64,000 bases of DNA from Cordylochernes scorpioides (lineage: Eukaryota > Arthropoda > Arachnida > Pseudoscorpiones > Chernetidae): NCBI GenBank assembly GCA_030710605.1, contig CP092868.1, positions 25,912,399 through 25,976,398 on the forward strand, given 5' to 3'. Both the position numbers and the translations under genes were made by a program. Within the stretch, counting starts at the first letter, position 1. Every line of letters begins with the position of its first letter. A model generated the notes under the pieces. That model was not told where the DNA came from. It worked only from the letters and a program-made list of their open reading frames with translations, and did no database searches. Positions 28,929 to 41,265 of the stretch are shown here, one piece after another.

Positions 28929-28933
28929 AAATC

Positions 28934-30962
28934 AATGAGAAATAAATATTTAAATAAAAGTAAAAAGTCAAAAAGAGCGAGTTGGAGAATTTTTATAGAA
29001 GAAAGTCATTCAAATAACTCATTTGGTAATGCTTACAGGATATTCAAGTCATTGAGATCGAAAAATAGAAATTTAGGATTACCACTAATAGATAATTTAC
29101 CAGATCATTTAAAGACCGACAAAATAAAAAGTTTAATGAACGATCTATTTCAGGATGATATTGGAGGTTTGGATAAAGATGATCATATTTTGATTAGAAA
29201 TTATACGCCTAAATATAAAAATAAAAGTAGTGTTTATATCGAATCTAAGGAAATAGAGGAAACAATTTTAAAAACAAATATTAAAAAAGCACCGGGCCCT
29301 GATTACATTAGTAACAATATGATTAGACAGGCTAAAATAAAAATAATCCCAATTCTGCATAAATTATTCAATAAATGTATAGAAATGGGATATTATCTGG
29401 ATGAATGGAAAAAATCATTCTTAAAAATAATTCCAAAACCAGGCAAAACGAATTATGAAATAAATAAAAGTTATAGACCTATATCATTGACATCTAATCT
29501 ATCTAAAACATTTGAGAATATAATAAAAAATAAATTAAGTAACTATTATTTAGAGAATAATTTAATGAGCTCAAGGCAGCATGGTTTTATGAAATCTAGA
29601 TCAACAATTACTGGAATGGATAAAATTATAGAAACTATATTGAAACATAAACAAAAAGAATTGACTTCCTTGATAGCTATAGATATTGCGGGTGCATTCG
29701 ACAATGCATGGTGGCCTGCTATTATAAAAAGAATGGATAATGATGATGTTCCTTCAGATTTAATACGGATCATAAAATCTTATTTGAATAATGAAAGGGA
29801 GGTGAAATTTACATACGAATCAGAAACTTTTTATAAGAAACTAACTAAAGGATGTCCACAGGGTGGACCTTTATCTCCACTTCTATGGAATATTTTGCTA
29901 AATGATTTGTTGATAAATTTTGATTCAATGAATGCAGATATTATATGTTATGCAGACGACGTTACAATAATTTGCTGGAATAAGACTATTGAAGGACTAA
30001 AAACCGCAAGTGAATACACCTTAAATTATGTGATCCAATGGTGTAATAGAAATAAATTAACGATCAGTACAGAGAAGACTAATATGCTATACCTACATAA
30101 CAGACAAAAAATACCTATTAAGGTTAATAACAATATAATAATGCCGGTCAAGCAAGTAAAAATTCTGGGAATGAAATTTTCTAATCACAAATGGAAAAAC
30201 AAAGTTAACTTTACACCGCATGTTAATGATATTCTGTGTAAGGCAGGACGTATGAAAAATTTATTATGTTCACTAAGTGGCAATATGTGGGGTTTAGACA
30301 CTGAAAAGAGGTTAACTTTATTCAAAACAATCATTAGGCCTGTACTTACATACGGTTCTGAAATTTGGTTCAAATATTTAAACAATCGTTGTAAACAAAA
30401 ACTGAACTCCATGCAGTACCAGATCATTTTATGGGCAGTTAGAGCATACAAAACCACTTCATCAAACTGTGTGCATAGCTTGGCAAAAATTCCACTCCTA
30501 ACAGACTATATAGAATCCAGAATAATCAAATTTGATCTAGCTCAAATGTCCATTGAAGATCTAATTACTTACGAACCCCATGCTCCAAGTATAGTCAAAT
30601 CATTCTTACACGCAAAAATGAATGAAATTTTTGAGAACACTAATGAAATTTTCAGAAGCTTTTTCGTATTAGGAATTCCAAGATTTTTCCGTCCAAATTT
30701 TTATAATATCCAATTCATTACAGATCATGGCAATTTTGGGAAATTTTTGGCAACTATCGGCGCCGTGAAGGAACCAGGATGCTTCTGCGGAGGTGAAATT
30801 CAAGACGCGAGACATCTACTTCTGGAGTGCCCAATTTTCCGGGATTTTAGGGAAAATAGATTTGGTCGTATTGGACAGCTTGATGAATTTGTAGACAAAA
30901 AAGAAAAGTATAAAAATTTTGATCAATTTTGTAAATACATATACAACTTTCTCTTGAATTGA
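28934..30962 (+). pseudogene. R1 LINE ORF2, reverse transcriptase part
   Basis: Open from the LTR junction to the stop at 30960-30962, about 676 codons. RT blocks in order: KKAPGPD, KSFLKIIPKPGK, YRPISLTSNLSKTFE, SRQHGFMKSRST, IDIAGAFDNAWW, GCPQGGPLSPLLWN and the catalytic CYADDV. Near the C-terminus CFCGGEIQDARHLLLECP gives the Cys-Cys-His-Cys motif typical of R1-type ORF2 proteins; there is no RNase H domain. The frame has no damage of its own; it is separated from its endonuclease half by the gypsy insertion. Confidence 0.9.
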
Positions 30963-31201
30963 AAAAAAGAGAAGGAATCTTAGAAAAAAAAAAAAGAACT
31001 GCGATGCTTGCTCTGTGTGTTTTGCTTTGTTGTTTGTTTTTCTCTTTGGACAATTTTCTTTAGTTAATTTATGTAAAATAATGAATTGAACAGGATTGTA
31101 TATAGCCGAATTACTGTAATGCAGTGAAATGTATTGACGCAAATATCCCTGAGTTTGGGATATCGCGTTTCATGATGTTAATAAAGTTAATAAAGTTAAT
31201 A
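30963..31201 (+). other. R1 LINE 3' UTR
   Basis: About 240 bp ending in GTTAATAAAGTTAATAAAG repeats rather than a plain A tail. It is about 95-98 percent identical to the second copy at 63083-63460. Confidence 0.8.
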
Positions 31202-31218
31202 TAAGTAGATTAAACTAA

Positions 31219-32010
31219 ACTGACAAAGCCACTATGAGAGCTCACTAATGATTATCTTCTCCAGGCTGTTTTCAGATATTTTCTTTCTAGTAGATCTTGC
31301 GCAGCTGCTTAAGGCGCACAAAATGTCATTACAATAGTAGGAATTCTCAGAATTTATTATTAACACCAATTGCCATAAGAAACTTTTAATCATCATACAA
31401 ATATGCTGTATTAGTATAATACAGTAAAAGATAGCCATGCCTTTTTATTGATCAGATCAGTTTAAATGACTTTTTCAGATTTCCAAGTCCTCGCCTTTAA
31501 AATAATGTTCAATATGGTACAAAAGATTCAAATATAGCTAGAGACCACTTTGGTTGGAAATCTATCACTTCTTTCAACTTGATAATATGACTGTTGAGAC
31601 TGTTATCTTGGAAGGACATTATAGGGGATTTAATAAAGGATATAATATTTCCTACCCTTGTGTTTCTTATCACTTACCACCAAATTAAAGTCCTCTACTT
31701 GATTTACTAGATTTAACAAAAATCCCTCTTCCAATGTTGGAATTTCTTTAAGCATGCATCTTTAATTTCAGAAGATGCTATCAGGATCATGTGCTAGACC
31801 ATAATTATCTTCATGTGGAGGCATTTCCTATAAGAAGTCAGGTATGTCATTCTATCTTAAAGTATCTTCACCCCATGTAAATTTGGGGCTGATAAGAGCC
31901 TTAGACCTAAATATTCGTTATAAATAAGAGGCTTCTCTCTTAAATAAATTTTCACATCAAAGCTATGAATAATTTTTTCTGCCATTGAATGTGGGTATAT
32001 AACTTGGCTA
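31219..32010. other. unassigned DNA between R1 and the LARD
   Basis: No exon with two good splice sites and no repeat family from elsewhere in the window. It ends with GCTA, the left target duplication of the next element. Confidence 0.45.
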
Positions 32011-33283
32011 TGTTGCGTTCCCGGTTTGGATAGATGAAAAGGGAGGATACGCGATGTGACTTATTAAAGTTTCCTTACTTAAGTATATATATATATAGCA
32101 ATTTAGGCCAACAACCCATGTATATAACCCGCAGCAAGACCTTAATGTTGTATAATAGAAGCACAGCTGTCAATGATGCACTATCGACATGTGTCTTTAC
32201 ATCATCACATGTAATGCAATTTGTGAAATTAAGGTGTGGGGGGTAGTACCATAAAGCAAAAAGGAATGAAATATGTATGAGAGGAAACAAGAGAATTTCT
32301 CTAGATATTTATTTAAATAAATTAAAATTTGGGAACATGTCTATACTGACGAGATATGCTATTTACATAATAAAAATTTAGATAGAGGTGACCTGAAGTT
32401 ACTTTATAGCCCTTTAGGGCCCATGCGAAATCTAGGTTGGTTACTACGCAAAAAGGGGGGGGGCGCTAAGTCATAATGACAAATGGCTTACCTTTTCTCG
32501 AAAGTGCCGGCAAAGGTCTGGTCTCCCGTCTGAAAACTGTCCTCTCACTGAGCGACTCCGATTCCATCTTGCCTTTTGGCCAAGAAACCCCCTTTTATTC
32601 ATGTCTCTCTCCGTTTTCATTCGCTGCCGAGCCAAAGTTTCTATTGGCTGGCATTTTCATTCGCCGAAAGAAACACCAATCAAAATGGCCAACGGCTCCA
32701 GTATGCAATTTCATAGACGCCCCAGGCCTCTCCCATCAAAATAGAACATATAGTATTACCAAAACAAAAAAATCTAAAGAGAGCAACAGCTACGGCGATA
32801 GTGTAAAATTTCAGACCCCAGGCCCCCCCTCCACATGGATTGAAATACTATCCTCCCTTTTTCTCGGGACGGTATATATATATCGCCCCCCCTCCGTCTT
32901 AGCTAAAAATCGACACAGGCCCCTTTTCACTTGAACTGTAATATAACGCTTTCCTTTCTCGGGAAGGATATTTTATAAGGTTCAGTCTTTTAGAGATCTT
33001 CCTTCTCCATTTTTTTTTTCTGGTCACCTTTACCTAAATTTTTGGTGAGGGGAATATATGTACATATGGAACAACAGCTTCCAGCGCGGATGTCTCTGGA
33101 TGTCACTGGTGTCTTCTTCACCAGGCATCAGCTTTCGGCATGGAAGTCTGGTGTCATCAATTGTCTAGGTTTCTGGGCAAAAAGTGGTCTGTAAGTCTAT
33201 GTGGGAGGGAAGCCATGTATCCATTTGATTTGATTATACATACGCCTTCTGTTGGGGTATGGTTTCAAAAACGTGTCCCAACA
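32011..33283 (-). repeat. 3' LTR of the LARD-like element
   Basis: 1273 bp. On the minus strand it holds a CCAAT box (ATTGG near 32643), a TATA-like AATAAAAGGGG near 32600, then GTAAGCC after AAAAG near 32500 (possible splice donor), and an AATAAA near 32313. Promoter placement is inferred. A plus-strand 152-codon frame is antisense to the element and not credited. Confidence 0.85.
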
Positions 33284-36200
33284 ATCCTCCCCCTGCCAAG
33301 TAATGGACAAATGCGTTTGTGCTACTCATTATTCATCTGCCTTTCATCAGTTACTATGAAAGCAGGCCCATTTCTAGCAAAATGCATTTTCCATTACTAG
33401 GTGAAGCCAGATGTACCGAAACCTATAGGGAAGATAAGGCTAGTCAAAATGATGGTATGCCATTCTAGATGTTTATTATTCCGAACATTAGTGGGCATTG
33501 CGCATCCTGGCAAAGGGGTTTTTTATGTGTTATTATTCTGTCAGCACACTGTTATCAACATAGGTTATGGGGGACAGTCATATCATATGTATGGAAGTAA
33601 GCAAGGTCATCTGTCTTACCATTCATGGGTATATATACCACCCTTCCACTTTCTTCTTTGGCCTTGAGGAGTAGGCCTTCCTTGTGGTAAGTCCTCTCAA
33701 CCCCATCCTTGCCTCTTGGGGTGCTGGATTCATTGCTACCTTCTTTCTGTTAACAATACAGTTAGAACATTTCCCTATTACATATTATATATAAAAAAAA
33801 ATTGGGCGCCAAGAAGTCGTTTAGAAATAACTGACTAGTCCAACTCCTAAAACATGCCAGCATCTTTATTTAAGTACCAATCAAGACATTCGTGTGGTAT
33901 AGTTATACATATACAATCAAGGAAAGGATAATTATAGTTAGCTGAAAGAAATATCTTGGTATATAATAATTAGCCTATGACATGATGACTTTTGCTAAAT
34001 TAAAAAAAATTACAGAAACAAATTGTGAAAGTAATTATTAAATAAGGCACGAAATATGTAATGATAAAATGAATCCTTCCATGTTATATGATGGGTATAA
34101 TATATATATTGAAGAAAACACGTATCATGCAGATAGTGATTAAATATGATAAAAATCATCCCATGATAGATGATAAAGAAAACCACTACAAAATTATATA
34201 TGATGACAAAATATATATACATATACAAGTAAGGCGGATAAAAGACAATAAGGATAAAATAGATCATGCCTTGAGGGAAGAATAAGCCACGACAACATGT
34301 TAAAAAAAATGCAACATGGCAGGTAAATATTACTAATATCATGAATATCAAAGGAAATAAATTTGTTGAAATGAATAGTATATGATTATAATATAATATA
34401 AATGATATAAAATAATAACATATTCAATAAGAAAATGAAAACACATTATATATATTTGTGCGCTGAAGGTTCAAGGTTTAGTATTTCAGTTAAGTTTTCA
34501 ATCTTATTCAGTCTGGAATCACGAGTTGGTCACTGGGTAATATTCGTCTATCCCGATCCTACTGGAGGGTGTGTTTTCTTTTATGTGTTAGATTCCTCTG
34601 TTACAATACTCTCAACCCAGATGGGTACGTCATTTAGAATCTTGGTCAAATGGAACATAGCCCAGACCTCTATTAAACTACACAGTCCATTTAAATCTAG
34701 GGTGACAACCGTATGAAGAAAGCTCTCTGTTTGACAGAGAAACTAATCAACTTCTCCCATTTTGTTTGTGACTCCGTTTACCTTGTCTCTGGGGTGTGTA
34801 CAGTTCAGCTACCTCCCCCTTCCAAGAAATTCATATTACTTTCATCTACCAATATACTCCCTATTCATTGACCTGAACCCTATAAATCTACATCTTATAA
34901 ATTTGAATTTTATCAATCTGAAATTTTGGTTCTTTTACAAATTCCTTCAGAATTCTACTCCCTGTATAACTGCTCTTAATCCTACTGTCCTCAATACAAC
35001 ACTTCTAAAACTTTGACTCACTGGCTTGTTCTGGCGTCTCGTTCGCGGTCATTATAGTTAACTAATACTTTAAAATCTTATCCTAACATGGAACGAGTCT
35101 AAACTCGTTGAAGGTCCTAATAATTACTTATTCTGCCTCTCGAATCGGTCTTATGCTCGAATTCGTTCCAACAAAACGTATGGCAGGGCGAATCCTTTAT
35201 TAGAAGAAACTTCCGCTAGCTATGGGGGATCAAACTGGTACCAAAAAAAAAATTCAATAGACGGAAACACTTCGTCTAGAATAACTGGGCAATCTCTGCC
35301 TACTTGCCAATCTTACAGGACCTCCCGTCTGGAACACCCTTGCTCCAGCCACGCTAAAAGCGTCGAAACTACGGTGTCAGATCGGTTACCCAAGGTCGCG
35401 CCGTTATACCCCAGGCTATACGGCATGGCTAAAACAAATCCCCCATCCTGCATAAAATTCAATCTATACCTCTTCGTTTCCTCTTGCGAGGAGGAGTTGA
35501 GTGGAAAATTCGGCTTGATCCTTGCCTTCCACTATCTCCAAGTCTGAGGGTCGGGATAGGGATCATTTATCCACAATCCTTAGAATTCAAGCTAAACTAA
35601 AATAAAAGAAAATCAAAGGAAAATTATATCCTCTAACAAGGGACCTAACAAAAGGGAGCGAATATTTCTAACTAGATAGAGTTGTAGTTGTCCTGTGAGG
35701 CTTCCGATCCTAACAAATAAAGAAATCAAAATTAAAAAAAAATCGAACCTATTAATTCCCTACACTATTCTAATATACCTTTGGTCTAACAGTATAATTG
35801 TTTCTATCCTTGGACACATTCACTAAGATTTCCCATTCATTCAATTTCATTCGCATCTTGCACATAAACTAAAGCTAGAAACTACTATAAAAGCCAAAGC
35901 ACTTCAATCGTCAATGTTAACATTTACTCTAACTATTACTAATCTCCAGGACTAAATGTGAAATCAAATAAAATAATAAAATTAAAACAAATTGGGAACT
36001 AAAGCCCTAGGTTACTCAAAAGAAAATGCCTCTGTACAAGCTCTATATATACTGATACTTTATACTCGATAAATGATTGTTAATAAAATGGTTAACAATT
36101 CTAAATAATCTGAAAGCTAACCTACCTAAAAAAAATGTAATTTCAAAAACTGCCCTTGCTTTGACACTAAGTGACTTTTCACGACAATTCTATATAAAGA

Positions 36201-36916
36201 CATACACAAATTATAATGGCGAATAAAGGACCATTAAGCGTGACACCTCATAAAAGCGGATTGAGTCTCTCCCCTAGCCACCGTGGGTGAAGTCACTTTC
36301 TTCCTACTTCATCTTGCGTCTGTCCCCTTTGCAGTAGTCCGACCTCAACACTCTATTGAAAGATGGATTTATAGGGTTTACGATTCACTACCCAACACTA
36401 ACATTCTCAAGTGCTTTCCGAGGATCGACTACGGTCTGGGCCTACTTAACTTCTACCCCTGGCTTAGGGTCCCTATACTTCACAACTTTACTCTGAAAGA
36501 TTGACCTTTCATGTCCTCATTAGAAACCTATTTCAAAGCTACTACCTGAAGGCCAGGGATTATAGGGTTTCTGAATTACCCAACACAAGCCATAGGATGC
36601 CTATTAGGTTTGTTGTTTTAGACATAGCCTCCTTCTAAGTTGTGATTTCCTACACCTTCCTTCACCTATTACTCCTGATAATAACTAAAATTTCAGATTT
36701 ACACTAAATAGTTAATTCACAATGGTATACATTATTCTCATTGGTCTTTGAAACTCGGGTTTTAACAAGAAATAGTTTGTATAGAAAAAAAAAGGAATCC
36801 TAATGAAGTTCTACTCTAAAAAAAAAAAGGTTTTTAAATGAAAAAAAAAAAAGGTTGAAATCTCTAAACTTCTCATTCTATCGAGCTGATTCTCCGTACA
36901 CACTCCAAAATCCTAG
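33284..36916. other. LARD interior, 3' part, no coding capacity
   Basis: 3.6 kb between the integrase remnant and the 3' LTR without a recognisable frame on either strand. An env or other gene may have been here; nothing supports it. Confidence 0.5.
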
Positions 36917-37363
36917 TTAGTGGCGACAGTCTAAGCAGAATTTACACTGTGTGGGCCTTTTCACCCTTGTAGACCTGCGTAAGGTTAAACTGTTCACACT
37001 AACTCTGTCAACTTCCCCTCGTCTCATTACTTCTGAGTTCGCTCTGGTTGTCACCCCTTGTGGAACCACTACATTAACGGACCTATTAGGGAGATAAGCT
37101 GGACCTGTAAGATGAATCCAATGATCTTCATCACTGGAACCTTGACTTGAATTACCATCACTAGTTTCCTCCTCCTCTGTGGGGAAAATCCTAATTGGTA
37201 TATGGTATTGTTTTAACCTATCTATATGGTATTTATCCAAATTCCCAGTTTCTAGATTCTTCAAGAGATATACAGTATCACCAGCTCTTCTTAGTACCTC
37301 ATATGGACCCCCATACCTTGGCTCAAATTTGTGACGCCCCTTCGTCTCATGCATTCTCTCCAC
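36917..37363 (-). pseudogene. integrase C-terminal remnant of a gypsy pol
   Basis: 148 codons: GRHKFEPRYGGPYEVLRRAG, then KNLETGNLDKYHIDRLKQYH. This is the C-terminal GPY/F-type region of Ty3/gypsy integrases followed by a Ser/Glu-rich tail. Immediately upstream (37364-37450) an integrase-like peptide EYFRQQTERELRE continues in another frame after a stop, so the pol is frameshifted and its RT, RNase H and catalytic integrase core are missing. Confidence 0.8.
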
Positions 37364-37450
37364 TAGGACTAAGTCCCCGTTATTGAAAGTTCTCAGCCTT
37401 TTCTCTCAGTTCTCTCTCAGTCTGCTGTCTGAAATATTCCAGATTAGTAG

Positions 37451-40129
37451 TGGGGATTGGAGAAGAGAATCTCATGTATTAATGGGGGCAGGGAACCGAG
37501 GGGTGAAAGATGGGTTCATGGCCCAAAGGGGAAGGAAATGGGAGAGGTACATGTTCATCCATGTGGGTGGATAGTAATCTTAGATCAATGCTCTTTCTGG
37601 GTGTATTGAAACTAACTAGCCATGATGGTAGAGGCGCTGTTCTCACTGCCTCTACTGTACATCAGAATGAACTATAATTATTACTAGTGTATTATTATTC
37701 CAACAGCCTATGACCTTTAAACCTTTATACCTTCATATACACTCGACGGGGTAGTCACCTTGTTAATAAAAAAAAATCTATAATGTCATAGATCAGCTAG
37801 AGGGAGAACATAACAAAATTGTGCGAATAGTCTGTTTCAACTACTGATTGTAAGCCTATTAAACTCGTTCTCTTTAGGTTGGCTCGCTCATTAATCTACA
37901 ATCTACGTTCAATAGTCATATTGAGTTCACATGGATGCTAGATGTAAACTGTATCAAAATAGTGTAGTTTTCTAGTTTCCGAATTATATGACAGTTAGAA
38001 AAAGAAACAAACATTCTGGAAATATCTCGCACTGGCTACTATTAAAAAAAAATTGAATGGGGTACAGCTCTGATCTTACAGGATACCTCATGGCTCATAG
38101 AATTGAATCGCTCATTTCTCACTAAAATATTCACACAGGGTATGGAGGTCTCCAGCGGTTCTATAGCTATTGGTCAACTAAATTAATTAATGGCAGGAAT
38201 TGAAGTTAGTTTAAATGCTCATGTGCTGTTTTGTCATGCGTCTTTATGTCATCTGCAAAGGAAAGTGTCGCCTCAAAGGACCTAATTCTGGGACTAACAT
38301 CCGCTGCACATTTCAGGAAGGAGTGGTCGTCCATACAATAGCAAGATATCATTTTGCTGCCAATGTACAATGTTGAGCATTTTCCATGTCGTCATTTTGT
38401 CGATCCCCAATCTTCTAGGGTGTTTCTTTAAGCATTTCTTGATGTCATTTAATGCTTCATGCGATCCCGCCCGGCATTCAATAAGTAGTATTTGATCGTA
38501 CCACCTCCAGGAGACCATCCCATTGCGGCCGAATCATTTCCACCCAACTTATAACGCCGTCCATATCGCGTAATTGAAATTAGTGTAAAACTCAAAGAAT
38601 AAGACTTTAATCTCTTAATTCTTTACTAATTTCAGTTGGCTCAACATAAATCTTCTCAATTATTAATTTAGTACAGTGGCGTGACATGTCACACTTCTTC
38701 TAGTTCTTTCGCAAGCTCGATTAATCCCAGTGAAAGCCAGTTCAGGCGTCAATCCCGTGCTAACCCGTCATGCATGACTTCAAATTTGGAAATTATTAGA
38801 CCTGAATATTTGCAGTGGCATCTGCTTCCACTGAAAGTATTTAAGACACAAGGCTGCCTCTTATCTTGTTTAAATCACTGTCTTTACTCCCATATGCCTG
38901 TGTAAACTTTAACCATGACCTTATCAATTCTCAAAATTCTGCCTATCGAATATCCTGAGAATCAATGTTCTTCTTGTCTACGGCGGATTAACACAATAAT
39001 TGTTCCCTAGAGTTATCTGCGTCGAGTGGTCAGTCTGTACTACTAATTCTCCACTCTAACTCCAGGATTCCTTTATCTACTCAGGCTGTTCAAAAATTTT
39101 CAAGACAGTTGTTCAAATCCCCAATGATAATCTGCTAAATTTCGATAATTATTGAAATTCTCATTAAACAGACTAACTACACCTTCCTGACACAGAAGTG
39201 TTCAGCATCAAGATATGGTGTACTGCCCATTTCTTCATTTGATGACTGTGTCAAATTACAGCTGAAGAAACATACTAAGCATATAACTGGTTTAAATTTC
39301 ATGTAATCTCATCATGCCTTCTGCTGGCAAATATTTACTGTAAAATTCAATACTATCAAGATGGTTTTATTTGTCTTCATCCAAAAAAAAAATGTTTCAG
39401 AAATAGAATCTTGGAAATCTCTACTAAAGACAAAAAAATTATACATTTGTCAATTCAGGATAACCTTCCCTTGTCAGAGTGTATACAGGATATTTAAGAT
39501 CATATGCAGTTGGAGGCATCATGAAAAAAAAAAAAGAGTCGGTTGCCTGACGCGTCTTTTTATGGTGATCAAACTTCTCTCTTCACGGGTACGCTAACTG
39601 GATCTTCAATTCTATTTTCACCTTAAGGCTCATATATCTGCCACTCTCCCAATCCACTATGCGTTAAAAAAAATAAAATCGATTAACTATCATTCAGCAT
39701 GTTAGCCCTAATCTGGATGCACAGGCTAGTATGATTTGATAGAAAGCGCTATTAAATTGAAGTTAAGATATTTGTATCCAGCAATATTTATCAGAACTCA
39801 CCTCTGCTGTGAGAAATTATATCAGAGCTATGATGAAAAAAAAAAATGCTAAGTCATTTCAGTAGACTACTGTAAAACACTGATCACCGTTCTAAATTTG
39901 AACCATGGCAATCCAACCTCATTTCTCATACTGTATATAATAATTTGAGAAAGTAAAATAAAGAAATTGTAATCAATGGTGCTCGCAACAGAATTCAAAA
40001 TGATTGAGACACAGAACATTATAAATAATGTCCAGCAAGCAGGATACCAAACCACCTTTATATTACAACATTTCCACAAAAGTATAACTATCAATAACCC
40101 AATAAACAAAACCACAAAATATCTATAGG
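37451..40129. other. LARD interior, 5' part, no coding capacity
   Basis: A 74-codon minus frame at 38294-38518 and short plus frames have no recognisable motif. Gag is not visible. Several A tracts (37760, 38050, 39530, 39840) could mark old insertions. Confidence 0.45.
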
Positions 40130-40565
40130 GCGATATGTTACATTCCATACTCACAAACATCTATAACAATAGCCAACTACTTAAGAAACTCTGGCATCCA
40201 AACATATTACTGTAATTCCCCTAACATAGGCTCCACCATAAAAGTCCACTATCTAAAAATAATCCTACTATCATAAAACCCACTAACCAAAACAGAGAAT
40301 AAAAGGCAATATATTCCGTAGAGTGTAACAGCTGCCAAGCCAAATACGCAGGGGAGACAGGAAGGAGAGTCAGCAATAGAATATATGAACATAGACGCAA
40401 CGTTATTAATCAAGACAATAGGTCTCTAATTTTCCAATACTGCAAAGGAACAGGTCACACTTTCGCATTAGGAGAACCTAGAATACATTACAATAACATA
40501 AACAGCAAATATCAAAGGCTTATAATTGATTCTCTATTATTCAGAAAACACAATAGCATTAATAG
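40130..40565 (+). pseudogene. Penelope-like element, RT end and GIY-YIG domain
   Basis: Plus-strand pieces: CYIPYSQTSITIANYLRNSG, then after frameshifts AIYSVECNSCQAKYAGETGR, RIYEHRRNV, GTGHTFALG and YQRLIIDSLLFRKHNSINRK, ending at a stop. It contains the CxxC and GIY...YxG motifs of PLE endonucleases. About 330 bp downstream CTGTAGAAGG...GCTCGAAAGC resembles a decayed PLE terminus. It lies antisense to the LARD. Confidence 0.8.
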
Positions 40566-41265
40566 AAAATAGATTTGCCCGAAACATATAACACAATATA
40601 TCCTAGTACCAGCTAATAATATCAACAATAATATAAGTAACTTATATGTAATAGCCAATAACTATTATAAAACTACTTAAATAATAGAATTTCTAACCTA
40701 TAAGATAATTCTTAGTATATAGCAAACAATAGTAGAATATGTGTAAATACCTTAACCAAAAAAAAAAGTCTTAAGAAAACAAATAATATGCAAAACTTCC
40801 TAATGTATATATATATATATATATGTACATAGAATCATAATAGTTTTAGCATCAGGCGACGTTATATTTTCTTGATATATTGTATATGTTTCTCCTGTAG
40901 AAGGGCGGACAAGCTCGAAAGCTCGAGAAGACCAGAATAAAAGATACTCATCCCCATAAACGTTTTACTTTGATATCAGAAATCAATGAAAATATTAAGG
41001 TTTTGCCACAAACAATGTGAATCGTAAAAGACAGCGGCGAGAGATGCGGTATACACCTACTCAACATAGCTTTCATTGCCTGATAAAATGCCAGTGAAAC
41101 GGAAAGCATAAATTAAAATTCACGATTTATAATAGACTGTTAATCTCAGGATGCGTGGACTACTTCACCAATACTTAAAAATAGTATGGCTTTTCATTAG
41201 GTATATATTTCTAAAGTATAGGGGATGAAACATATACTAAATTCGAGCCCCACGTTGGGCGCCAT

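Larger units (their letters stand above)
22908..31201 (+). mobile_element. R1-clade LINE, 5'-truncated, split by an LTR element
   Basis: The 17-bp TAAGTAGATTAAACTAA lies at 22891-22907 and 31202-31218, defining the insertion by target duplication. The LINE proper is about 3.7 kb once the gypsy insert (24377-28928 plus one 5-bp duplication) is removed. ORF1 is cut at its 5' side, ORF2 carries APE endonuclease and RT, and the 3' end is TTAATAAAG repeats. The RT motif DIAGAFDNAWW is characteristic of the R1 clade. Many R1 elements target rDNA; this one sits in AT-rich DNA. Confidence 0.85.

Noticed and set aside
32476-32934. 152-codon frame in both LARD LTRs
   Set aside because: Antisense to the element, low-complexity content, identical in both LTRs simply because they are duplicates.
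33284-36916. env or accessory gene in the LARD
   Set aside because: No frame of useful length, no signal peptide or membrane segments, no conserved motif.
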